Of a DNA stretch of 59,919 bases, positions 17,309 to 24,378 are shown one piece after another. The notes under the pieces are model-generated. The model was not told the origin of the DNA. It was given only the letters and a program-made list of their open reading frames with translations, and did not search any database. The stretch is from Saprospiraceae bacterium. Lineage in GTDB: Bacteria; Bacteroidota; Bacteroidia; Chitinophagales; Saprospiraceae. The position numbers were made by a program, and so were the translations under genes. Each line of letters starts with the position of its first letter. Within the stretch, counting starts at the first letter, position 1. The stretch covers positions 1 through 59,919 of the forward strand of contig JARGNR010000021.1 in the NCBI GenBank assembly GCA_029212405.1, in the 5' to 3' direction.

Positions 17309-18000
17309 ATGTACCCGCAGCTACAGAATGTCCTTCCTTTGTTACCAATAGATTGGGTATGCAAGTAGATCTGTATTGGTCTCACGATTTAGCTTTACAG
17401 TCACTTTCAGCCAATGGTGGATCTGGACAAGATTTAGTCAATCAACGATCCGATAGCGAATCACTCAGTTATTCATATTCCTTAGGAGGAAGATTTGGAT
17501 TTACATTTCCTAGTGGAATGGGAATTAAGACAGGCTTAAATATCAGTAAAGTTCGTACGTCCTTTAATTTCACAGAAACAGATGGTATGGATCCCCCTTT
17601 GGTAACCAATATGATTTCTTCCAATAACACCTATACTTACGTAGATATTCCTATTTTATTCACCTTGGAAAGGTCAGGTTATGGTCCATTCTATTATAAC
17701 TTCAATGCAGGTGTCCTATTTAATATGACTTTCACTGCAAATGGAATGTTTCTCGACCCAAATGGAAATGTAGTAGAATTTACCAAGGGTGCAGAGAATC
17801 GATTTAATGCCTACGAAAAAACTGCAGGTACATCGTTTTATGCATCGTTTGGAATGCACTATGTGTGGAATGATATTATAGATCTAGTTATAGAACCAAA
17901 TTTCAGATATAGTCTTGGGCCAGTTACACTCAACAACTATTTAATCGATGAAAAATTCACAACTGTCGGCCTCATAACAGGAATTAGATATAAATTTTAA
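17287..18000 (+). CDS. Outer-membrane beta-barrel, C-terminal part of the split gene
   Basis: Read in the -1 frame from the A run, the sequence continues as GSEHYLLNVPAATECPSFVT and then a PorT-like outer-membrane beta-barrel with alternating strands (YSYSLGGRFGFTFPSG, TYVDIPILFTLERSG, FYASFGMHYVW), ending in the aromatic GIRYKF typical of such barrels. It has no signal peptide of its own. The only internal starts (TTG 17353, ATG 17359) would begin inside the first strand region, so independent translation is unlikely to make an exported barrel. The natural product is therefore a fusion to the upstream membrane anchor, giving a single chain with an inner-membrane helix and an outer-membrane barrel. 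Confidence 0.75.
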   Translation, partial: GSEHYLLNVPAATECPSFVTNRLGMQVDLYWSHDLALQSLSANGGSGQDLVNQRSDSESLSYSYSLGGRFGFTFPSGMGIKTGLNISKVRTSFNFTETDGMDPPLVTNMISSNNTYTYVDIPILFTLERSGYGPFYYNFNAGVLFNMTFTANGMFLDPNGNVVEFTKGAENRFNAYEKTAGTSFYASFGMHYVWNDIIDLVIEPNFRYSLGPVTLNNYLIDEKFTTVGLITGIRYKF

Positions 18001-18316
18001 AAATAAGCAGCGTTCTGCCTCTTCTTTTAGTCTTATAGTTGTAAGTTGTAAATGTATGACTACAAAACATGAATTAAAAAGACCCTTTATAGTCCTACCT
18101 AATTCATTTTCATATACTTATAAATAAATCACTAAAGTAACTCCCAGAGAAAATTGCATAGTTTTCTGTACATAGGTTTTTTGAACCCATTAAAAAAGTT
18201 ATTTTGCGCAACATTTAAAAAACATAGCAATTCTATTTTATTTTAATCTTTAAAAAATTGGAAAGAAAATTGCTAAATAATATTTGAATAATATACAGAT
18301 TGAAGTTTCTCGATAA

Positions 18317-18349
18317 ATGAAAGAACTAATTGCTTTTTTAAGCATGTAA
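18317..18349 (+). CDS. Possible 10-codon leader peptide
   Basis: ATG at 18317 opens a short frame MKELIAFLSM followed by TAA. It ends 33 nt before the stem of a strong terminator and lies about 160 nt upstream of a sulfur amino-acid enzyme. The last codon before the stop is Met. This fits an attenuation leader but could be chance in AT-rich DNA, and no antiterminator stem was identified. Confidence 0.25.
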   Translation: MKELIAFLSM

Positions 18350-18382
18350 ATTCAACTGTATTTTTATTCGTAAATGGGAGCC

Positions 18383-18422
18383 GCCTGTCTGGAATAAAAG
18401 AATTTCGGGCAGGCCTTTTTTT
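18383..18422 (+). terminator. Strong intrinsic terminator in the leader of the Cys/Met enzyme
   Basis: A 13-bp stem (GCCTGTCTGGAAT with ATTTCGGGCAGGC, including G-U pairs) has a 6-nt loop and is followed by C and seven T. It lies 383 nt after the barrel stop and 85 nt before the next ATG. It is therefore either a distant end of the upstream operon or an attenuator for the downstream gene. Confidence 0.85.
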
Positions 18423-18506
18423 GCAATTACTTTTTTCTAATGCCCTCTCATTTTTTGTCACTTCCATTCAATTCCTTTACTATATTTAAGCCATAAAGAA
18501 ATAACT

Positions 18507-19670
18507 ATGGATCTTAATGATATTCTCGTCCATCATGCTGAAGATAGAAAGAACTATTTTAATGCTGTCGCACCTCCAATAATTCAAAGCAGCAATTTTG
18601 TATTTGACTCTATTGATGACCTGCGTTCCAAAATCAGCGATGAAATAAATCATCATGTGTATACAAGAGGCAATAACCCAACGGTACAGATCCTCAGAAA
18701 AAAAGTTGCTGAATTGGAACATGCTGAAGACGCATTAATCACTTCTAGTGGTTCAGCTGCTGTCGCAATTGCTGTCCTTGCCCATCTTTCAGCAGGAGAT
18801 CATGTAGTTAGTGTCGCAAAGCCTTATAGCTGGACCACAAAACTAATTACTCAACTTCTACATAGGTTTGGAGTGAGCCATGATTTTGTTGATGCTACCA
18901 ATGTAGATAACATCCGCAGTGCCATTCAAAAAAACACTAAAGTTTTAATGCTGGAAAGCCCAAACTCTTTGACCTTTGAATGCCAAGACTTAGAGGCTTG
19001 TTCAAAACTGGCTAAAGAATATAATATTATCACTGTGATTGATAATAGCTATAGTAGTCCAATTTTTCAAAATCCAATAGATTTTGGAATTGATCTTGTA
19101 GTGCATTCTGGCACCAAATACATCAATGGACATAGCGATGTTGTAATGGGTGTCGTATGCGGATCTAAAGAGCTGATTACCAAAATATTTTATTCTGAAT
19201 TCATGACGCTCGGAGTAAATATATCTCCGAATGATGCAGCAATGGCAATCCGAGGTCTAAGAACATTAAACTTAAGAGTGCAGAGGTCCGATGAAACTGC
19301 CACGAAAGTGAAAGAATTTCTTCATTCTCACCCAAAAGTTAAGGACGTAATTCATCCCTTTTCAGATGATTTCCCACAAAACGAATTAGCAAAAAAGCAA
19401 ATGCGAGGATGTGGTGGTCTGTTTACCATCAATCTGAACGTCACCAAAAAGAGTCAGGTATATCAATTTGTAAATGCTATAGAAAAATTTCACATTGCTG
19501 TATCTTGGGGTGGATATGAAAGTCTCATCATACCAAGTATTGCATTTCATGATGTACCTGGTGTAGAGGATTCTCCTATTCCTTGGACATTTATTCGATT
19601 CTATATCGGATTGGAAGATGCCGACTATCTGATAACTGACATTCAACAGGCGCTTAACGCTATAGAGTAA
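18507..19670 (+). CDS. Cys/Met metabolism PLP enzyme (cystathionine beta-lyase/gamma-synthase family)
   Basis: This is a PLP-dependent trans-sulfuration-family enzyme of 387 aa. It has the family's N-terminal APPIIQSSNFVFDS and YTRGNNPTVQILRKKVAELE, a Ser/Gly cofactor loop (SSGSAAVA), the aspartate strand TVIDNSYSSP and the Schiff-base lysine in HSGTKYINGHSD. The C-terminal part (SWGGYESLI, then FIRFYIGLED) is also standard. The sequence alone does not separate cystathionine beta-lyase, gamma-synthase, gamma-lyase and methionine gamma-lyase. The STxS-type loops and the cystathionine-like WGGYESL favour a beta-lyase. It stands alone with a long leader that contains a terminator, so regulation by termination is possible. 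A terminator follows. Confidence 0.93.
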   Translation: MDLNDILVHHAEDRKNYFNAVAPPIIQSSNFVFDSIDDLRSKISDEINHHVYTRGNNPTVQILRKKVAELEHAEDALITSSGSAAVAIAVLAHLSAGDHVVSVAKPYSWTTKLITQLLHRFGVSHDFVDATNVDNIRSAIQKNTKVLMLESPNSLTFECQDLEACSKLAKEYNIITVIDNSYSSPIFQNPIDFGIDLVVHSGTKYINGHSDVVMGVVCGSKELITKIFYSEFMTLGVNISPNDAAMAIRGLRTLNLRVQRSDETATKVKEFLHSHPKVKDVIHPFSDDFPQNELAKKQMRGCGGLFTINLNVTKKSQVYQFVNAIEKFHIAVSWGGYESLIIPSIAFHDVPGVEDSPIPWTFIRFYIGLEDADYLITDIQQALNAIE

Positions 19671-19676
19671 GCACAC

Positions 19677-19711
19677 TACCTTATAGATAAGGTATCCTTA
19701 TTTTTCTTTAA
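19677..19711 (+). terminator. Terminator between convergent genes
   Basis: A perfect 8-bp palindrome (TACCTTAT, AG, ATAAGGTA; 19677-19694) is followed on the plus strand by TCCTTATTTTTCTTT. It lies 7 nt past the Cys/Met enzyme's stop, and its T-rich tail overlaps the 3' end of the convergent msrB. Confidence 0.6.
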
Positions 19712-20255
19712 AGTTAAGACTCACTGAATTTATACAATATCTCAATCCCGTAGGCTCAGGACCATCTGGAAAAACATGTCCCAAGTGACCTCCACATCGA
19801 TTGCATAGCACTTCAGTACGAGCATAGCCTATTTTATAATCTGTATCTTCTAATATATGCGTCTTATCTATAGGCTCATAAAAGCTAGGCCATCCCGTGC
19901 CAGATTTAAACTTTGTATCGCTAGCAAAGAGTTCAAGATTACACGCTCCACAAGTATAAACACCCTCTTTCTTATTCTTTAATAAATCTCCTGTGAATGA
20001 CCGTTCTGTTCCCTTTTCTCTCAACACATAAAACTCCATTTTAGTCAAATCATTTTTCCACTCTTCAGGTGTTTTGATTATTTTTTCAATCGTTTCTCCT
20101 TTAGAATTTACAAATGAAGTCTCCTCTATATTGGTGGTACTCGCTTCTGATGCATTAGGGTCTGTAGTAGGAGTTGTTTGCTGAGAATTACTTTTGCAAC
20201 TCATCAATCCCACCATCATTATCACTACTAAAAATCTCATTCTTTTAAATTTCAT
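19698..20255 (-). CDS. msrB: Peptide-methionine (R)-S-oxide reductase, lipoprotein
   Basis: MsrB reduces the R epimer of methionine sulfoxide in oxidised proteins. This 185-aa form has a lipoprotein signal (VGLMSCKS, lipobox Cys about residue 20), so it should repair envelope proteins rather than cytoplasmic ones. The domain covers about residues 60-183, with two zinc CxxC pairs (CGAC and CNRC), the GTGWPSF substrate-binding motif, GHLGHVFPDGPEPTGLRYC and the catalytic Cys174 in RYCINS. It is 5 nt downstream of a small membrane-protein gene on the same strand. Its closeness to the Cys/Met enzyme suggests a loose sulfur theme, but the two genes converge and are not an operon. Confidence 0.96.
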   Translation of the reverse strand: MKFKRMRFLVVIMMVGLMSCKSNSQQTTPTTDPNASEASTTNIEETSFVNSKGETIEKIIKTPEEWKNDLTKMEFYVLREKGTERSFTGDLLKNKKEGVYTCGACNLELFASDTKFKSGTGWPSFYEPIDKTHILEDTDYKIGYARTEVLCNRCGGHLGHVFPDGPEPTGLRYCINSVSLNFKEK

Positions 20256-20260
20256 TGTTA

Positions 20261-20710
20261 TTAATCTTCTCCTCTAAGTCGACTATCTTGCTCTTTAGCC
20301 AATAATACAATTCTCTTCATGGTTCGCACAATCGCTAAAAACAGGATGTGACCGAATGTAAAAACAACATACAACCATTTGTAAGAATCCACTTCTCCTA
20401 TTGTTACTCCAGAAAAAAGATAAGCCATTCCTCCTCCAATAATCGCTAATAAAACAAAACTTAGTATGGACTGCCACCAGTATTTATTCTGATCGTCAGC
20501 TGCAAGACTTAAAACACTGTTGCCAATTGCAAAAAAGAATGTCATCGAACAAGCAACCAACCAAGGAGTTCCTTCATCCGTCTCCGCTAACCCTAGCTTG
20601 CCAAAAATAAGTGTAACCAATGTAAATAAAAGAATAGCACCGAGAACTACAGCACCTTGAATAAAAGGAGAGATTTCATACTCAAAAATAGATTTGTCTG
20701 AATTAACCAT
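20261..20710 (-). CDS. Small four-helix membrane protein, hypothetical
   Basis: This 149-aa protein has four predicted transmembrane helices at about residues 15-37, 48-68, 80-101 and 110-130, a short cytoplasmic N-terminus and a charged tail (KRIVLLAKEQDSRLRGED). I do not recognise a family. It lies 5 nt upstream of msrB and is probably co-transcribed with it. A role connected with envelope redox repair is only a guess from position. Confidence 0.7.
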   Translation of the reverse strand: MVNSDKSIFEYEISPFIQGAVVLGAILLFTLVTLIFGKLGLAETDEGTPWLVACSMTFFFAIGNSVLSLAADDQNKYWWQSILSFVLLAIIGGGMAYLFSGVTIGEVDSYKWLYVVFTFGHILFLAIVRTMKRIVLLAKEQDSRLRGED

Positions 20711-20809
20711 TATTTTAGAAATCGATTAATATTTGTTTAATTACTACTTAACCTTTTAAAATTAATATAGTTTCATTTATTTTGGAATTAATACAATAAT
20801 ATACGAAAT

Positions 20810-21127
20810 ATGAAATATTTATCACTGCTAGTTGCCCTTATTTTAGTTACTTCCTGTGCACCAAGAATGTATTACCTTGGAGACGATTATCCGCCCACCT
20901 CCTCTGTTGATGTATACTATGATGACGGAGACATTTCAAAAGAATATCGTGTTATTGGTCAATTAACTGGTAACAACGAATCTGGATTGAGCAGTTTGGA
21001 TGACATCAAAGAATCTATGATCGCAGAAGCTAAAAAAAGAGGCGCAGATGGAATTTTATTTCTCTTTGCCGACTCTTTTGATGACAATCACTCTGTGAAG
21101 GCTAGTCTCTTAATTTATACACAATAG
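20810..21127 (+). CDS. Small lipoprotein, 105 aa
   Basis: The signal peptide ends in a lipobox (LVTSCAPRMY, Cys about residue 16), so the mature product is a small envelope lipoprotein. The remaining part has the pattern of a compact alpha/beta fold: EYRVIGQLTG, then DIKESMIAEAKKRGADGILFLFAD, which is seen in several small lipoproteins of Bacteroidota. No catalytic residues are evident. It is transcribed divergently from the membrane-protein/msrB pair across a 99-bp gap. Confidence 0.7.
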   Translation: MKYLSLLVALILVTSCAPRMYYLGDDYPPTSSVDVYYDDGDISKEYRVIGQLTGNNESGLSSLDDIKESMIAEAKKRGADGILFLFADSFDDNHSVKASLLIYTQ

Positions 21128-21160
21128 GTAGAGATGGATACAATTTCTTGACCTTATCTT

Positions 21161-22474
21161 TTATGAAACGATTTTACCAAATAGATCGTAGTCTTCAGCC
21201 GATTCAATAAAAACATCGGCAAAGTCCCCAATGCGAATAAATTGATCTTTTGCAGCAACAAGGACTTCATTGTCGACTTCTGGGCTATCAAACTCTGTTC
21301 GTCCAATGAAATAATCTCCTTCTTTTCGATCAAATAATACTTTGAGCGTCTGTCCTATCAATGCTTCATTATTGGCCATGGAAATATCTTGTTGAATTTC
21401 CATAATTCGATTGGCTCGTTCTGCTTTTAATTCTGCATCGACATCATCCTCCATATCATGTGCAATGGTATCTTCCTCATGCGAATACTGGAACACCCCT
21501 ACTCTATCGAATTTCATATCTTCCACAAACGAACATAAATTCTGAAACTCTTCTTCCGTTTCTCCTGGATGACCTACCAAAAATGTAGTTCGAATATGGA
21601 TACCCGGAACTTTCTCTTTTGCTATTTGAATGAGTGCTCTTTGTTCAGCTTGAGTAATCTGACGACGCATTCTTGCCAGCATGGTATCATCTGCATGCTG
21701 AAGTGGTATATCCAAATACTTACAAATTTTTGGCTGCTTGGCCATGGCATCAAAAATCTCAATTGGAAATTTTGATGGGTAGGCATAGTGCAATCTGATC
21801 CACTCAATGCCCTCTACTTCACACAATGCATCCAACAATTCTGGCAATGCTCTTTTTTTATAAAGATCTAAACCGTAGTAAGTTAACTCCTGAGCAATTA
21901 AAATCAATTCTTTCACACCCATTCGCGCTAAATTTTTAGCTTGCACTACCAACGCCTCAATAGGTTGAGAAATATGTTTCCCTCGCATCAAAGGAATAGC
22001 ACAAAATGAGCAAGTACGGTTGCATCCTTCGGAAATCTTCAAATAAGCATAGTGCATGGGAGTAGAAATAGCTCTCTCCCCTACCAACTCATGTTTGTAA
22101 TCCGCTTCTAATGTTGATAATAAGCCAGGAAGCTCCATGGTGCCAAAAAAAGCATCCACTTCTGGGATTTCCTCTTCCAAATCATCTTTATATCGTTGAG
22201 ATAAGCAACCTGTTACATAGAGTTTTTCAATTCCTCCTTGTTTCTTAACTTCTGCATACTCCAGAATGGTATTCACTGACTCTTCTTTTGCCAAATCAAT
22301 AAAACCGCACGTATTTACAATTACAATATTTGCATCTTGTGTTTCACTTTCGTGCGTAACATCAATGTCATTGCCCTTTAATTGAGTAATGATATTCTCA
22401 GAATCAACTAAATTCTTTGAGCACCCAAGAGTGATTACGTTTACTTTATTTTTTTTAAGAGTTCTTGTCTTCAT
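21161..22474 (-). CDS. rimO: Ribosomal protein S12 methylthiotransferase
   Basis: This radical-SAM enzyme adds a methylthio group to an aspartate of ribosomal protein S12. The N-terminal domain has the three auxiliary-cluster cysteines Cys18 (TLGCSKN), Cys56 (NTCGF) and Cys90 (VTGCLSQ). The radical-SAM triad is Cys151, Cys155 and Cys158 in CNRTCSFC. A C-terminal TRAM-like domain follows (IGQTLKVLFDRKEGDYFIGRTEFDSPEVD). The ISEGCNRTCSFCAIPLMRGKH segment and the 437-aa length favour RimO over MiaB. It lies 28 nt downstream of typA, so translation-related genes are grouped here. Confidence 0.96.
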   Translation of the reverse strand: MKTRTLKKNKVNVITLGCSKNLVDSENIITQLKGNDIDVTHESETQDANIVIVNTCGFIDLAKEESVNTILEYAEVKKQGGIEKLYVTGCLSQRYKDDLEEEIPEVDAFFGTMELPGLLSTLEADYKHELVGERAISTPMHYAYLKISEGCNRTCSFCAIPLMRGKHISQPIEALVVQAKNLARMGVKELILIAQELTYYGLDLYKKRALPELLDALCEVEGIEWIRLHYAYPSKFPIEIFDAMAKQPKICKYLDIPLQHADDTMLARMRRQITQAEQRALIQIAKEKVPGIHIRTTFLVGHPGETEEEFQNLCSFVEDMKFDRVGVFQYSHEEDTIAHDMEDDVDAELKAERANRIMEIQQDISMANNEALIGQTLKVLFDRKEGDYFIGRTEFDSPEVDNEVLVAAKDQFIRIGDFADVFIESAEDYDLFGKIVS

Positions 22475-22502
22475 GCCTCATTAAATTCAACGCCGTAAAT
22501 AG

Positions 22503-24278
22503 TTATTTTTTCTTTCCTCCGATTTTCCGCATTCTTAGACTCAATGGAGTTACTTCTAAGTACTCATCTTCTCTAATATACTCCATCGACTCTTCTAAAG
22601 AGAAATTGATTTTTGGAGCAATCTTGGCACTATCATCCGCACCAGAAGAACGCATATTGGTCAATTTTTTTCCCTTGATCAAATTTACTTCTAAGTCATT
22701 ATCTCTGCTGTTTTCACCAACTACCTGACCTTTATAAATCTCATCTCCCGGATCAATAAAAAACTTACCTCGATCTTGCAATCTATCAATCGCAAATGCA
22801 GTAGCTTGCCCTTGCTCCATAGACACCAATGATCCTTTCAATCGAGAAGGAATCTCTCCTTTAAAAGGAGCATATTCTTTAAATCTATGTGTCATAATTG
22901 CTTCTCCCGCAGAAGTAGTCAATATATTATTTCTTAACCCAATAATTCCTCTCGAAGGAATTTCAAACTCTAAATGCTGCACATCTCCTTTTGGCTCCAT
23001 GATCGTCAACATTCCTTTACGCATGGTCACCAATTCAATTACTTTACCTGAATACTGTTCTGGCACATCTATCACCATCAACTCTAATGGTTCACACTTC
23101 ACCCCATCAATCTCTTTATAAATCACTTGTGGTTTTCCCACTTGTAATTCATATCCTTCTCTTCGCATAGTTTCTATCAATACCGATAAGTGCAAAACAC
23201 CTCGACCAAACACGTTAAATTTATCTTCTGTGTCTGTATCGTGTACCTGTAGTGCAAGATTTTTCTCTAATTCTTGATACAATCTATCTCTCAAGTGCCT
23301 CGAAGTAACAAACTTACCCTCTTTACCAAAAAATGGCGATGTATTAATGGTAAACAACATACTCATGGTCGGTTCATCCACCTTGATTCTAGGCAAAGCT
23401 TCAGGTTGCTCTAAATCAGCAATTGTATCACCAATATCAAAACCCTCTATCCCAATCAATGCACAAATATCTCCACACTTTGCCTCAGCCACTTTTACCT
23501 TACCCAAGCCTTCAAACAAATGTACTTCTTTGGCTCTTACCTTTTTCTGACTTCCATCAGCTTTCATAAGCATAAAGTCTGTATTTTCAGTAATTGTACC
23601 TCGTACGATTCTACCAATTGCTATTCTTCCTGTAAACTTTGAAAAATCCAATGATGTAATTTGCATTTGAACTGGACCTTCCACATAAGGGGCTTCAGGA
23701 ATGTGGTCAATAATAGCGTCCAATAGAGGAACAATATTATCTGTCTTTATTTCATGGTCAAAACTCATCCATCCGAATTTTGAAGAACCAAATAAGGTCA
23801 CAAAATCCAATTGTTCTTCTGTTGCACCAAGATTAAACATAAGGTCAAATACATCACTTTGCACTTCTTCAGGTCTGCAATTCTCTTTATCTACCTTATT
23901 GACAACTAAAATTGGAGTAAGACCCAATTCGATTGCTTTGGACAATACAAACCTGGTCTGTGGCATTGCTCCTTCAAAAGCATCTACCAATACCAATACA
24001 CCATCAGCCATTTTTAATACTCTCTCTACTTCCCCTCCAAAATCGGCGTGACCAGGTGTATCAATAATATTAATTTTGACATCCTTATATTCAACAGAAA
24101 CATTCTTACTTAAAATAGTAATTCCTCTTTCTCTTTCTAAATCATTGTTGTCCAGGTGTAATTCTTGACGCTCTTTTCTTGATTCCATTGCCTCACACTG
24201 ATCAATAATCTTATCTACCAATGTGGTTTTGCCATGATCTACGTGGGCTATAATTGCTATATTTCTTAATGAACTCAT
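22503..24278 (-). CDS. typA: Ribosome-associated GTPase BipA/TypA
   Basis: This is a translational GTPase of the EF-G/LepA class that aids 50S assembly, especially in cold or stress. The start was set at the ATG ending at 24278 (MSSLRNIAIIAHVDHGKTTL), because the G1 motif then falls at residues 11-18; the open frame runs 11 codons upstream. G2/G3 (RERGITI, DTPGHADFGGEVERVL) and G4 (VNKVDK) are intact, and the C-terminal BipA-specific part (YAPFKGEIPSRLKGSLVSMEQGQATAFA) is present. At 591 aa it is of normal size. It lies 101 nt downstream of the DEAD-box helicase, another cold-adaptation gene, and is followed by rimO. A hairpin sits in the leader. Confidence 0.97.
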   Translation of the reverse strand: MSSLRNIAIIAHVDHGKTTLVDKIIDQCEAMESRKERQELHLDNNDLERERGITILSKNVSVEYKDVKINIIDTPGHADFGGEVERVLKMADGVLVLVDAFEGAMPQTRFVLSKAIELGLTPILVVNKVDKENCRPEEVQSDVFDLMFNLGATEEQLDFVTLFGSSKFGWMSFDHEIKTDNIVPLLDAIIDHIPEAPYVEGPVQMQITSLDFSKFTGRIAIGRIVRGTITENTDFMLMKADGSQKKVRAKEVHLFEGLGKVKVAEAKCGDICALIGIEGFDIGDTIADLEQPEALPRIKVDEPTMSMLFTINTSPFFGKEGKFVTSRHLRDRLYQELEKNLALQVHDTDTEDKFNVFGRGVLHLSVLIETMRREGYELQVGKPQVIYKEIDGVKCEPLELMVIDVPEQYSGKVIELVTMRKGMLTIMEPKGDVQHLEFEIPSRGIIGLRNNILTTSAGEAIMTHRFKEYAPFKGEIPSRLKGSLVSMEQGQATAFAIDRLQDRGKFFIDPGDEIYKGQVVGENSRDNDLEVNLIKGKKLTNMRSSGADDSAKIAPKINFSLEESMEYIREDEYLEVTPLSLRMRKIGGKKK

Positions 24279-24300
24279 TGTATGTATTCTTCTTAATCTA

Positions 24301-24329
24301 TTTGAAAGCAATTGAGACTTGCTTTCGAA
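24301..24329 (-). promoter_or_regulatory. Hairpin in the typA leader
   Basis: An 11-bp stem (TTTGAAAGCAA with TTGCTTTCGAA, one G-U) encloses a 7-nt loop and ends 22 nt before the typA ATG. On the minus strand no T run follows, so it does not look like a terminator of the helicase gene. It may be a processing or regulatory hairpin. Confidence 0.4.
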
Positions 24330-24378
24330 CTAAAATTTTATTTAATTGATGTTTATGTATTAATGGCCAATTGTGATT

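Larger units (their letters stand above)
18001..18506 (+). other. 506-bp gene-free leader/intergenic region
   Basis: Between the barrel and the Cys/Met enzyme there is no long gene. It contains a weak promoter-like TTG (18181) with TATTTTG (18200-18206), a 10-codon ORF (18317-18349) and a strong terminator (18383-18422). No SAM riboswitch (S-box) core, T-box or tRNA was recognised on either strand. Confidence 0.6.

Noticed and set aside
18001-18506. SAM riboswitch in front of the Cys/Met enzyme
   Set aside because: The conserved S-box core and T-box elements were not found on either strand; only a terminator and a short ORF can be supported.
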